Below, piece by piece: positions 1 to 11,312 of a stretch of 64,000 nt of DNA (the first letter of the stretch is position 1; each line of letters begins with the position of its first letter). This DNA is from Anaeramoeba flamelloides. Its lineage: Eukaryota; Metamonada; Anaeramoebidae. The position numbers were made by a program, and so were the translations under genes. The notes beneath the pieces are model-generated. The model did no database searches, was not told the origin of the DNA, and worked only from the letters and a program-made list of their open reading frames with translations. The stretch is taken from contig JANTQA010000030.1 of the NCBI GenBank assembly GCA_027625915.1, positions 2,356,001 to 2,420,000 on the forward strand, in the 5' to 3' direction.

Positions 1-796
1 TCCTTTCGCATCCCTTGACACCATCAAGAAAGGGGATTGCTACCCTCAAACGGACGTCGGAGCCTCGCGATTTCTGATTAGCCTGTTGATTGGATGCGAA
101 GGGATCCTGGTAATTGCTTTCTCTTCTTGTACCTGCACCCCCATTTCTGTTTCCTCTTCCACCCCCAAACAAATTACTAAATAAGTCTTCAACATTGAAA
201 CCATGTGATGAATGTGCATTTTGGCCAAAGCCAAAGCCACCGCCACTATTAAATTTTGGTTGGTGTAATTGCACATCATACTCTTTCCGTTTCTTTTTGT
301 CGGACAGCGTTTCGTGTGCCTCATTGATCTTTGTAAACTTCTTTTGTGCATTGGATTCCTTATTGACATCTGGGTGGTATTTCTTGGCTAATTTGTAAAA
401 TGCCTTTTTGATTTCTTCTGCACTTGCTTTTTCATTCACGCCCAAGATCTCGTAATAGTTTTTGGATTTCTCTTTTTTTTTTCGAGTTGTCCTCCTTTGA
501 CTTTGGCTTTTGCTTTTCGATCTTGCGCTGAAGTTCCTTTTTAAGAGACCGAAACTTGTGCCTTCTTGGAATTGTGAACAAAAAATTGTTCCCTTTTGCT
601 CTTTGAAAAGATGGCTTAATGGCGTGCGTGGGTAAGCGTAGTCACTAGAACGTTCACGGTTTTTTTTTTGTGTTGTTGGAGAGAGGTTGATTGATCCAGT
701 CAAGGATCGGTTTGGATTTAAATTATTTGTAAAAATTATTATTGGTAAATTGGACTTTTGTTTTTCATTTATTAATGAACAAAATAAAGCTAACAT
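1..796 (-). CDS. Mitochondrial-type DnaJ (Hsp40) co-chaperone, 3' end beyond window
   Basis: The reverse strand is open from an ATG at 796-794 to the window edge (265 codons). Residues about 112-175 form a J domain with YYEILGV, the Hsp70-activating HPD triad at 141-143 and a KKRKEYD end. A Gly/Phe-rich linker follows ([15 protein letters not shown]). The last visible residues ([19 protein letters not shown]) match the start of the client-binding region of DnaJ/Tid1/Mdj1 proteins. About 110 residues precede the J domain. They include a basic, hydroxylated stretch and the motif KRNFSARS, which resembles a mitochondrial presequence cleavage site. There is no Met between residue 1 and the J domain, so either this ATG is the start or an upstream exon exists. 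An in-frame stop lies just upstream. Expected role: activation of organellar Hsp70 for protein import and folding. The family is secure; organelle targeting is inferred. Confidence 0.9.
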   Translation of the reverse strand, partial: MLALFCSLINEKQKSNLPIIIFTNNLNPNRSLTGSINLSPTTQKKNRERSSDYAYPRTPLSHLFKEQKGTIFCSQFQEGTSFGLLKRNFSARSKSKSQSQRRTTRKKKEKSKNYYEILGVNEKASAEEIKKAFYKLAKKYHPDVNKESNAQKKFTKINEAHETLSDKKKRKEYDVQLHQPKFNSGGGFGFGQNAHSSHGFNVEDLFSNLFGGGRGNRNGGAGTRRESNYQDPFASNQQANQKSRGSDVRLRVAIPFLDGVKGCER

Positions 797-2371
797 TCTG
801 TTTTAGGCTTGTAGTAAATATTTAAACAAGATAGAAAGTGTGTTATTGGTACAGAAAGTTTGTAACTTTTTTTTGGAAATGGTAAATCAGAGAAAAAAAA
901 AAAATACAGTTAAAAAAAATGAAAAGATCTTTTTTTGATATCTCTCAAAAGGTAATAAAAAAACCCTAATTGGGTTCTTTGTTGTTTTTTTAATATTCAC
1001 TATTTTTTTTGTTCGTTTTTTTTTTTAAGATGAGTATTGAGTTTTCAAAATATACAAATAGAAATTATGAATATCATATTATTTTTAATCTGTTTGACAA
1101 TAAATTAAATGTTTATTTCTTATTAGATAGATTTCCAAGTCTTACAAAGATATTTGTTTTCATTTTATCGAATAAATAATATCATGAGTTGTAATCAACA
1201 AAAAATAATTCTACAACTTTTTTAACACGATATTTTTAAAAACCAATCATACATTTAAATATGGTTTTATAGATAATTCAAATGTAAATGAATTATACTA
1301 ATAGTATCAAAATTTAGTTCTAGAGTATTTTTTTGTTTTCTAGGGTTAATAAATACTTTAATAGAAATAGAAAATGCAAAAAATTTTTTTGTATTTATTT
1401 TTGGGGTTTGTTATTTTTCTACTAAATGTAAATTCCTTTTTATTTAAGGACTATTGATATTTTTTTTTGGTCAGTAAAAATTATAATTATGACTATGGGG
1501 AGAATAATTTACTTCAAAGAATGTTCTATTACCGAGATCCTGTTAAAATGGTTTAAGTATAGGTTATTTTTCAATTTTTTGTTCTTTTTATTAAAACAAT
1601 TTTCACTAACCAAATTCTGAATTTGTCTTGAAATGATTGTAAAATCAATAATTTCATTGTGAGTATGGTCTACTTCATATTATTTTTAATCTTTTTTTAG
1701 TTTGATATCAAGTGTACTAATATTCTTGAAAAGAAAGTCATGAGAACATGTAATGAATTAAAAAAAAAAAAAAATAGATTTTTAAATTGCTTTATTTTGA
1801 TCAAAAAAGTGATATAGTTTTAGAATCAATAAATGTTTTCCATTCAAATCCTCAAAATCTTCAAATTTTTAACTATTTGAATTTTTCTTTAATTAACATT
1901 ATTTTACATTATTTATATACCGTAAGGTATGAATTTTCAAACCTTACAGAAGATAAAATATGAAAATAACTTCATTAATTGACAATAAACACCAATTCAA
2001 GATTTTTAACATAACAAAATACAATTTTTAAAAAAAAAATTCATTTAATCAATTCAAGAAAAAATACCAGATTAGAACGATAGGCAAATCGACTTCATAA
2101 CAATAGTTTAAAAATTATAATACTTTGAAAAAAAATAAATGAAAATTATGAATACTAATAAATGAAGAGGCTGTATTCAAACATTATCGATGAGGGTTTA
2201 AAAATAAAAAGCATAGGATAAAAATATACAAATTCTCTACAAGTATTGATTGGCCAAAGCTTTGGCACCATCGACTAATTTTATTTGAGTTCTTCTATTT
2301 AATGTTACTCAACTTTAACATAATATCAACACTTGGAAAAAGCTATTGATCAAAAGAAATAAGTTAAATAA

Positions 2372-3077
2372 TAAACTATTTTTCAGTCAAAGGGGCCCAG
2401 TTGTAATAGTATAATACACGTGTTTAAAGGGTTTGTATAGATATTAGAAGGAAAATTTTATTTTGGAAATTTTCAAAATGAAAATCATTTTTTCACATTT
2501 TTACATATTTTTGTTTTTTTTTTTTCGATTTTTTTTTTAAAAACGTCATTCATTTGCAAAAAATTTTTTATTGCAAGATCAATAGTCACTTGGTAAAAAT
2601 GTGTTATTCTAATGTCATTGAAACCATGTAAAGTTTGTTGAGAAATCTATTGATTTCTATTGCAATTCAATTCGACCTTTGATCTTGATTTTTGTTTAAT
2701 AAATGTGAAAAATTTTCACTTCATTTTCATTTCCTTTTTCAAATAGAGACCACAAATAGCAACAAACTTTGTTTGGGGGCTTGGTTTCTAAAAGAAAAGG
2801 ATGGAAAATGAAGTGAAAAATGTTTGATATTTATTATTCAAATACCATTAGAAGTTCAAAACGAACATCCTTGTTTTTCTCAATAGGGCCCTAAGAATTT
2901 GAGTTTTTCAATTTTTAAGAAAAGCTATTGATTAATTAGTTTTCTTTCAGACATGTATCAACATTTCTTTGAGTTATATTATTCTCTTTATTTCTTATTT
3001 GTTCTTCAATGTTCAATTATATAAAATAATTGATATTTGAAAAAATTCGTTGGGCCACTTTGACTGAAACAGAGTTT
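2372..3077. repeat. Inverted-repeat element family A, copy 1 (MITE-like)
   Basis: The left end reads TTTCAGTCAAAGGGGCCCA (from 2381) and the right end is its near-perfect reverse complement (TGGGCCACTTTGACTGAAA, 3051-3069). Similarity extends outward to TAAACT on both sides, giving about 28-bp termini. A second full copy lies at 36619-37307, and partial diverged copies at about 9000-9390 and 60830-61090. Internally it carries a smaller palindrome built on CACTTCATTTT and AAAATGAAGTG. There is no ORF, so it is non-autonomous. Confidence 0.75.
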
Positions 3078-4095
3078 ACAAAAAAAAAAAAAAAAAAAAC
3101 TAAAAAACGAAAAGATGAAAAAATGATTTTTATATTGTTACAAAAATCAAAATTTTCTCCAATTTAAAAGAAATTAAATTGGTGTGATTCTTTTTCTGAT
3201 TTTAACTGTTTGGAAAAGTTTGAATTTTTGTTAATAAAAACAGCTGAAATGGTTGTGGTGTACTATATTGAGAAATCTTTGTTGTAAAAACAAAAAAAAA
3301 AAAAAAAAGTTTAATCTCAGAACCTTTCTAATAATGATCTTGTAAATAAATTAATGTTTGTTTTAGAATTTGTGAAAACAGTATGGTATTTGTATTTCAT
3401 TTATAAAGAGTTTAAAAACAAAATTAAAAAAATTTAATGTTTAAAAAACAATTTTCTTTACTGTAGATATAAAAGAACTCAAATATACAAAATAATATAA
3501 ACTATAATTACAGAGGAAATTATATCTTGTTATTTATCCCCATGGAAAAAAAATCATTAAAAGTTTAATTTTGATAATGTTAAAAACTATTTCAAAAATT
3601 AAACAATATATTGGAACAAAAAATTTTCACTTCTGGATTCAAAATACACCTTTTTGAAGCTCTTATAAAAAGACAACTATTATATGAATTAGAAATATTT
3701 GACTTAATAGAAAAGGATTCACAATGAAATAGATATTTGGATAAAAAAAAATGACTAAATTTCTCTTAAAAAATAATTTACATCCGCAAAGATTGTTTTT
3801 TCAAACAATATCAAGAATTGATTTAGTAAGAATAACAATTTACAAAAAGAAATTAAAATGAATTAAAAAGATAAAATTTTAAAATTTATATAAATGAATT
3901 AAAAATCTTTCTTATAGAGAAAAGTGCCACGAAAATATTAATGGGAAATCGAAAAAAAAAAATCAAAATTAGAAATAGAATTAGAAAAATACCAAATTAA
4001 TCAATTAAAAAATAGCGCAAGTTGGAAAGTACATAAATATCTAAAAATACATTACTATTCAAAATAATATTAATAAACTGTTGTGTCTATGTTTT

Positions 4096-4417
4096 CCAGA
4101 ATTCATAAGAAATGAGTAAAATCAAAGATTGTTCTTTATCTTTTTAAATTCTGGAAAACCTAATCGAAATGTCCTAGGGCGCTCTCAAGTGCCTAGGTTT
4201 TCTTGAGGTTTTCTGTTCTATTTGTGAAGTGTTCTAGGTTTTTTTGAGGTTTTCTATTTTATTTAGAAAATCTATTGATTTTCGTGAGGTTTTTTTGACT
4301 TTTTGAAATAAACCAAAAATTTATTAAAATTTTTGGTTTATTTCAAAAAGTAAAAAAAACCTAGAACACCTCACAAATAGAACAGAAAACTCAAAAAAAC
4401 CTAACGGCAGTTTTTTT
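4096..4417. repeat. Palindromic modular repeat family F, copy 1
   Basis: It opens with a hairpin whose arms are CCAGAATT and AATTCTGG (4096 to about 4158). Modules built on CTAGGTTTTTTTGAGGTTTTCT follow, then their inverted complements (to 4417). At the centre, around 4293-4350, is a perfect hairpin with about 25-bp arms (ACTTTTTGAAATAAACC...) and an ATTA loop. Related copies lie at 15410-16150 and 59985-60180. Confidence 0.7.
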
Positions 4418-5423
4418 CCAAATTTAATCGAACAAATAATTCTTTAATATCCAAAATAATTTATTCTCTGTTTGCAAGATATTCAACAAATTTAAAATAC
4501 TTTTCAAATTCAATAAAAGGACCCCTGAACTGTGAAGGAAAAAGTATTCATGATTTTATAATATTAAATTTCAATAACAATATTAATAGAACCTGGAAAA
4601 TTGGATTTTATTACTTAAATTGTAAAATATCTTTAAAAATAATTTTTGATCAAAGATCTTTTATTTCTCAATGTTGTTTATTATAATTGAAGTTATCAAA
4701 AAGTGTAAAAAATTAGCAAATATTTAATTTTTTTTTTAGTTAAATTTATTCATGATAGTGACAATTTCCAAACCATTGAAATCACAGGGTATACTTTAAA
4801 AATTAAATTCCTTAACTTTTATTTTCACTCAGAAGTTCAAGCTTGAATCTTTATTTAAATTTTCAAAAAATCATTCAAATAGATTTTAAAATGTATTTTT
4901 TCCTTTTTTCAATTGATTATGATAAAAAATATTATGTTTACCTGAGATAGAACATTTCCTGCATAACAGAAAAATAACAGAAATTTCAAAAATACATTTT
5001 CAATGAATAATAATCAGATAAACTCATTGGTGATCACAAAATCAAGGTACAAGCTGTAATTATTAAGTACTCATCATAAGTACTTTTGTTAAGAACTCAT
5101 CAGTCATTATATCAATTTTTTTAGGGTAAGTCCAAATCCGAAATTATTTGAACATTTTACTTGACTTGGCTGCTCTTGAGTTAAGTCAACCACCTAACTT
5201 TATAATTTGATTATCGAAGATTTATTATGACAATTATTTTATAATTGTAACTCTACTAATACTTTACTTTTCCTAATTCTCATGAATTCAAACAATAAGA
5301 TACACTTATTCAAAATTCCAAAGATTTTGAAAAAAAATGTATTCGTAATCTAATTTAATAAAAAATATTTTTATTTTTTTTTAGATTACATATTTTTTAA
5401 TCTTTGTTTTATTAACTTTATAG

Positions 5424-7280
5424 ATGACAAACGAATTAAATTCACTTGTTTACAAATTTCTTGTTGAAAAACAATTTGAAGGGATAGCCAAGGATTTCAA
5501 AAAAAAAACAAATCTGAAGACCCAAGAAAAAGCACAAACATCCTTAAATGAATTATATGCCGATTGGAAAAAAAATAAAAAGACAACAACAACGGCTTCA
5601 AAAAGTTCAAGCAGTGAAGAATCTTCAAGTACGACATCGAGCTCGGAATCTGAAGACAAAAAAATGATCACCGAAAAAAAGCAACCCAAAGAAACAGAAA
5701 CGAAAAAAAAATCTTCAAGTAGCGAAGAATCTTCAAGCACAACAACAAGTTCTGAGGAATCTGAAGACAAAAAAGACAAAAAAGAAGATACCAAAGAGAT
5801 CGAAATGAAAAAAAAATCTTCGAGTAGTGAAGATTCTTCAAGCACAACAACAAGTTCCGAGGAATCTGAAGACAAAAAAGAAGAAATAAAAGAAGAGAAA
5901 AAAGAAGAGACAAAAGAAACAAAGAAAAAATCTTCGAGTAGTGAAGAATCTTCAAGCACAACAACAAGTTCTGAGGAATCTGAAGAAAAAAATGAAAAAA
6001 AGGAAGACACCAAAGAGATCGAAATGAAAAAAAAATCTTCGAGTAGTGAAGAATCTTCAAGCACAACAACAAGTTCTGAGGAATCTGAAGACAAAAAAGA
6101 AGAAATAAAAGAAGAGAAAAAAGAAGAGACAAAAGAAACAAAGAAAAAATCTTCGAGTAGTGAAGAATCTTCTAGCACAACAACAAGTTCCGAGGAAGCT
6201 GAAGATAAAAAAGAAGAAATAAAAGAAGAGAAGAAAGAAGAAAAAAAGAAATCTTCAAGCAGTGAAGAATCTTCAAGCACAACAAGTTCCGAGGAATCTG
6301 AAGACAAAAAAGAAGAAATAAAAGAAGAGAAGAAAGAAGAAAAAAAGAAATCGTCAAGTAGCAGTGAAGAATCTTCTGAATCATCAAGTTCCGAGGAATC
6401 TGAAGACAAAAAAGAAGAAATAAAAGAAGAGAAGAAAGAAGAGAAGAAAGAAGAAAAAAAGAAATCGTCAAGTAGCAGCGAAGAATCTTCTGAAGAATCA
6501 TCAGAAGACAAAGATAAAAAAGAAGAGAAGAAAGAAGAAAAAAAGAAATCTTCAAGCAGTGAAGAATCTTCTGATTCTTCATCAAGTTCTGAAGAATCTG
6601 AAGACAAAAACAAAGAAGAAGACAAAAAAGAAGAAAAAAAGAAATCGTCAAGTAGCAGCGAAGAATCTTCTGAAGAATCTTCTGAAGAATCATCAGAAGA
6701 CAAAGATAAAAAAGAAGAGAAGAAAGAAGAAAAAAAGAAATCCTCAAGCAGTGAAGAATCTTCTGATTCTTCAAGTTCCGAGGAATCTGAAAAAAAAGAA
6801 GAAGAAAAAAAGAAAGAACCTAAACAAGATTCAAGTTCTGAACAAGAAAAGGAGAAGAAGGAAGACGATAAGGAAGAGGAGAAATCTAATGATTACAATG
6901 AAGGGTATAATAACGGTGGTTATAACAATGGTTATTACAATGACAGGAGAGGAAGTGGAAGAGGATATAATAATGACAGATATCAAAACAATGGTTATAA
7001 CAATGACAGGAGAGGAAGTGGAAGAGGTTATAACAATGACAGGAGAGAAAGTGGAGGAGGAAGAAAAAGAAATTTTGGAAATAGATACAGCAATGATTAT
7101 CAAGACGATTGGTCACAATCAAGACAAAGAAATCAATACCGAAGACATAATGAACATGAATTTGATGGTTTAACAGGGAAACAATTTAAACAAGCAAAAA
7201 CAAAGAAAAAAAGATCAGCAACAAGAATTGGAAAGATTTCAACAGGGGTATCATCATATCAATTTTCTGATAGCGACTAA
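5424..7280 (+). CDS. SRP40: Nopp140/SRP40-like nucleolar phosphoprotein
   Basis: The protein has 618 residues and three parts. Residues 1-52 look like the LisH-type N-terminus of Nopp140/SRP40 (VYKFLVEKQFEGIAKDFKKK). Residues about 60-500 are alternating Ser clusters with acidic residues (SSSSEESSSTTTSSEES type, a CK2 substrate pattern) and Lys/Glu-rich linkers in roughly ten tandem repeats. The last ~120 residues hold Gly/Asn/Tyr/Arg repeats (GYNNDRRGSGRG) and then the SRP40 C-terminal signature: GKQFKQAKTKKKRSATR followed by ISTGVSS and a terminal SDSD. Nopp140 is a chaperone of box C/D and H/ACA snoRNPs that shuttles between nucleolus and Cajal bodies. The ATG directly follows TTTATAG, which looks like a 3' splice site, so a 5' untranslated or short coding exon may exist upstream. 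The other frames across the repeats are artefacts of low complexity. Confidence 0.88.
   Translation: MTNELNSLVYKFLVEKQFEGIAKDFKKKTNLKTQEKAQTSLNELYADWKKNKKTTTTASKSSSSEESSSTTSSSESEDKKMITEKKQPKETETKKKSSSSEESSSTTTSSEESEDKKDKKEDTKEIEMKKKSSSSEDSSSTTTSSEESEDKKEEIKEEKKEETKETKKKSSSSEESSSTTTSSEESEEKNEKKEDTKEIEMKKKSSSSEESSSTTTSSEESEDKKEEIKEEKKEETKETKKKSSSSEESSSTTTSSEEAEDKKEEIKEEKKEEKKKSSSSEESSSTTSSEESEDKKEEIKEEKKEEKKKSSSSSEESSESSSSEESEDKKEEIKEEKKEEKKEEKKKSSSSSEESSEESSEDKDKKEEKKEEKKKSSSSEESSDSSSSSEESEDKNKEEDKKEEKKKSSSSSEESSEESSEESSEDKDKKEEKKEEKKKSSSSEESSDSSSSEESEKKEEEKKKEPKQDSSSEQEKEKKEDDKEEEKSNDYNEGYNNGGYNNGYYNDRRGSGRGYNNDRYQNNGYNNDRRGSGRGYNNDRRESGGGRKRNFGNRYSNDYQDDWSQSRQRNQYRRHNEHEFDGLTGKQFKQAKTKKKRSATRIGKISTGVSSYQFSDSD
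5590..6830 (+). repeat. Coding tandem repeat (Ser/acidic and Lys/Glu modules)
   Basis: This is the repeat array inside the SRP40-like gene. Units of roughly 90-190 bp alternate a Ser/Glu block with an AAAGAAGA-type Lys/Glu block. Several units are nearly identical at DNA level (for example those around 5820-5930 and 6030-6150), so the array has expanded recently or is homogenised by unequal exchange. Confidence 0.8.
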
Positions 7281-8514
7281 GACGAATTTGAAAAAATTAC
7301 AAAAATTTTATTTGGTTGGATTAATCATTGCTTTTTTTTTGTTTTGTTTTATTTAGGAATATATTCTAAACAGAATAGATTTTTTTTCTCTTTATTGTTT
7401 TTGATTTATTTTATTTTTAAAAATTCTCAAAAATTCTTTTTCATTTTTTCAATAAACCTATTTTCTTAAATTTGATAGAATAAAATCTTGATAATTCTTT
7501 TATTTTTTATTTTTTTAATTTTTAATTAATTTTTCGAATAAAACCAATTTTTTTTCAAAACATGGAAAAAAGTTTTTTGAATATTATAAGAATTAATTGA
7601 ATGATATTCTTGTTCAAGGATAATTATTAAATTATGCAATTAACGGAATCAAAAAAACTTTTATTTATTGAAAAAATAAAAAAAAATATAAATTTCATTT
7701 TCATTAAATACCAACAAGTAAAGCTAACATTTTTGATTTGATCACATATCAGATTCAAACTTTTACTTAAAAGGTATAAAATGGTGTTTTTACTGCTACA
7801 ATACAGATTTTAACATTTTTTCACAATTGTTCCCCCTCTCTAAAATTATATTCGAAAAAAGTTTATTTAGAATACTTTAAGAGAATATATTACGTAAAGA
7901 ATTATATACTAATCCTTTTAGAGCTAGACATTAGGAAATTTAAGTAAACATTATTTTGAATAATAAAGTCAAGAATATTTGATCTGATATTTATCAAAAA
8001 ATTTGCAAAATGAATGTTATTAAAATGACAATTTCAACCAGTGTATTTAATAAAAATATATGGTTATTTAATAAATAATAGTTAATTTTTTTTCTAATTT
8101 GTTTTTTAAGAGTTTATCTTGAGGCAAAAACCATCTCTGGAGAATGAAAAATCCATTTTTAATAAAAAGAAAGCATATATTTTGATTTAATATGAAAATC
8201 GTCCAACATATTACTCATGTTTTTAAAAGTACAAAAACTAAAGTAGAGACATATAGTAATAAAGCACATCCCAAAAATTGGACACCGTCAAAATCGAAAA
8301 ATAGACAAAAAATAATCCAATTTATTGTATTTTTCCAAACATATTATTAAACCCCATTTAACTGACCCATGTATTAATATTTTAATAAGTCAAAATTTTA
8401 ATCCAAATAAAAGAAAAAAATATATCACAAAGAAATAAAAAATCCCTGTTTACCAAATGATGTAACGAGTGTATTATAAATTACCAAGTAAATTTGTTGA
8501 AATTTCACCAACAA

Positions 8515-8790
8515 TTATTGATTGATCAAAAGATTAGATAAAATCAACTTATTATTTGTGTCTTTTATATTTGACAAACTCAACACCAGCCTTCTATCAA
8601 TCATTGAAAAATAATTCCAGATCCAACGAAACAGATTACGTAACTGAAAAAAAAAAGGATAAGGAAAGAAAATAACCAGAAAACAAAAAATAAAATAGTT
8701 TGTTAAATTCAAAATTATTTCCAATTTGAATTAAAAACCTATAACGATTATTCTTCCAACTGTTTAAAACTTGACCAAAGTTTGGGAATT
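8515..8790 (-). pseudogene. Possible two-exon fragment of an unrecognised gene
   Basis: On the minus strand a stretch near 8790-8735 reads EFPNFGQVLNSWKNNRY. After a gap ending in a good acceptor (pyrimidine tract plus CAG near 8650) it continues as LRNLFRWIWNYFSMIDRR...LLINQ, stopping at 8515. Both stretches are less AT-rich than their surroundings and look protein-like. The donor between them would be GTTTTT, which is weak compared with the other introns here. I cannot name a family. It may be the 3' end of a gene, a decayed copy, or chance. Confidence 0.25.
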
Positions 8791-8999
8791 CATTTTATAT
8801 AATCTCAATAATATTTCTAATATTATTAAGAAAAAATTCATAAATTTTCTTGTTTTAATTGAAAAATAACATTTTATTGACTTATTGAGATATTAAATAT
8901 TTTCTAGTCTGGTGTTTCAGTTGTTAACAATGAATAAAATGCCTTTTTAGGGTTTAAATCGTATAAAAGTAAAAAAATTAATAATAAAAATCTCAAAAT

Positions 9000-9390
9000 A
9001 TAAATCATTTATTCGTATTTTTTAGTATTTTTTTATATTTTTAATTTTTTTTTAATATGATTTATAATTGTTATACAACTTGTTTTCTTATGATACGACC
9101 ACTAATAACTAGGTAAAATGTGTTACACTAATAATATTAAAAGAGTGATACCGATTTTGGAGACAAATAATTACGAATTGAATTGGAATTCTATGATTGA
9201 TCTTTCAATTGAAGATCAAAATTAGCTTTGTTGTTTTTCTCATTAAGTACACTAAGAATTTGAGTTTTTTTTTTCAAAGAAAATATATTGATTTATTAGA
9301 TTTCCTTTAGAGTGCTCTCAATTATTCTTTAATGAGAATTATTCAACTTATTTCTCAAATAAAATTAATATTTGAAAATTTTTTATTATT
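9000..9390. repeat. Family A, diverged and internally deleted copy
   Basis: Segments align by eye with the A element at 2372-3077: GGTAAAATGTGTTACACTAA near 9113, TTGTTTTTCTCATTAAG near 9230, CTAAGAATTTGAGTTTTT near 9251 and TTAATATTTGAAAA near 9366. They occur in the same order and orientation. The termini are no longer recognisable. Boundaries are approximate. Confidence 0.5.
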
Positions 9391-9865
9391 GTTTGATAGA
9401 AATAAAGTTTATTTTAAAATATTTCTATAATTTTACACTTAGAATAATACCACATTTCAAAAAATTTCCATATTAAAATTTATCATATTTCAAAATAAAG
9501 AATTAAGAAAAACGGTATAAAGTACTATAAAGAGGATTTATCTTTAAATAAATGACATCCTTAATACAAAGTAGGTGAAATAAAATATTAACAAACTTTA
9601 TTATATTTTAAATTTAATAGAAGTGAGAATATTTTACGAAAATAAATCATACTTACTAATAAAAAAATTAATATAGTGTATGTATTTTTGAAAATATATG
9701 ATACTTTAATAAACAATAATATAGCTCCCAAAGCACAATTTCTCTTATTATATAATACAATTTCATTACTCATCCTTCACCAAAAAAAATCTAATCAAAA
9801 AATAATAAAAATCTTATTTTGCACAATGAAATGATAACTACTTATTAAACAAAAAAAGAAAATCA

Positions 9866-10905
9866 AAAACAATCATCTTTTCACTTTATATAATACCCAT
9901 TTGAGGTGAACAATCTTTGAATGACTAAACCAATTAACAATTTTTTCCCAGCAAAACATGAATTTTTATAAGAAACAAATCTTTTTACTGATATAGACTA
10001 TTAAAAAGCTGAAGATAAGAATAGAGAAAGTTTAAATTGAAAACTAAAAATTTATAAATAATTTCATCTTAAAATTATCTTGTATATGACGAAAAAAAAA
10101 CAATTTATCAGGTCTTATTATTTATGTAGAAAAAAAAATTTTTTTGAGATCCTAAAATTCGCAGAAAATCTTGTTAACTCACTGATAAATCACTTAGAAA
10201 TTCACTTTTATCATAGTTTTTTTTTTCGTCATATACAAGATAATTTCAGAAGAAATACTCAAAAGGTCCTTAATCTGGTTAATCAAAATTACGAAATTTA
10301 TTGTTCTTGTCGAGAATTTTTCATCAAAGCTCTTATGGTTAGAAAACTTAAGGTAATAAAGAAAAAATGAAAATTAAAAAAATTGAAAATAAAAAATTCC
10401 TAATAAAAAATTCCTAAAATAGGAATTAAATATACAAATTCAGGTACATACTGCCCCACTTTTCGGAGTCGTGGAATACCAATTTATTAATCACAGTTTG
10501 TGGAATCTTATTACTAATAATCTTTCTATCGGGTTTTTACCCCCCCTGTTTCAGGAAGTGGATAAATTTTAATTTGGTCATGTGAATGATATAATATTTT
10601 TTTACTTTAATGTTTTAATTATTTTTCTTCTTCTCTTTTTTATTTAGTAAATTTTCTTTGATTACTCCTTTCTCACAATAAATAAATATACAAGATAATT
10701 TTAAGATGAAATTATTTATGAATTTTTAGTTTTCAATTTAAAATTTCTCTATTCTTATCTTCAGCTTTTAAAAAGAAAATCTCAGTAAAAAGATTTTTTT
10801 CTTATAAAAATTCATGTTTTTTCTGGGAAAGAATTGTTAATTGGTTTAGACATTCGAACATTATTCACCCCAAATGGATATTATGTAAAGAGAAAATATG
10901 ATTTT
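9866..10905. repeat. Foldback element J with ~220-bp inverted arms
   Basis: The left arm (about 9866-10090) and right arm (about 10684-10905) are reverse complements with scattered mismatches. Landmarks are CCATTTGAGGTGAACAATCT on the left against CCATTTGGGGTGAATAATGT read inward from the right, and TATACAAGATAATTTTAAGA at the inner edge. A ~590-bp spacer separates the arms. It contains a 96-codon frame at 10080-10370 (+) that I do not recognise and that starts inside the arm, so it is probably not a gene. Confidence 0.75.
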
Positions 10906-11312
10906 TTTTAAGTTTAGATTAAGGATTGAAAAGTTATTAATTTGAAAAATCATCAGAAGAATTGAATTTATGTAGTAATTATTGTTTTCAAGCTTCATAT
11001 ATAAAAAAAAAAGTGGGAAAGGGGCAAAATAATTATAATTGACAAATTTATTTGAGCTTGTTTTGATAATTGTTGTGATCTTAAAAAGAATTTTTAACTG
11101 GACTTCCGAATAAAATTTTTTTCTCAAAAATTACAAATAAAATTGTTTTTACCGTATTATAACTTTTTAAAAAAAAAGTTTTAAAAATTTTACATTTTTC
11201 AAAATAAAAGCAGCAGACTACAAAACAAAAATTAAAAATATAATGAACGAAATTTCAAAAAAATCTAATTATTTTATTTATATTAAGAAGAAAAAAAAAA
11301 TTAGATAAAAAA

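Larger units (their letters stand above)
797..5423. other. AT-rich intergenic region with repeat elements
   Basis: No coding region was recognised. The stretch holds one copy of inverted-repeat family A (2372-3077) and one copy of the palindromic family F (4096-4417). The rest is AT-rich with many A and T homopolymers. Promoters for the flanking divergent genes must lie here, but I see no identifiable motif. Confidence 0.6.
7281..11312. other. Intergenic region with repeats and one coding-like island
   Basis: AT-rich DNA between the SRP40-like gene and the 3' end of the helicase gene. It contains a coding-like island on the minus strand (8515-8790), a decayed family A copy (about 9000-9390) and the long-arm foldback element J (9866-10905). 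I see nothing else that can be supported. Confidence 0.55.

Noticed and set aside
46-398. Frames at 46-369 (-) and 114-398 (+)
   Set aside because: Both are shadows of the DnaJ gene. The J domain, HPD motif and Gly/Phe region are read in a third frame on the minus strand.
5450-7173. Long frames on both strands across the Ser/Lys repeat gene
   Set aside because: They arise because the Ser/Glu/Lys repeat array lacks stops in several frames. Only the + frame has the SRP40 termini.
10080-10370. 96-codon frame as a transposase
   Set aside because: It starts within the inverted arm of element J, is low-complexity and has no transposase motif.
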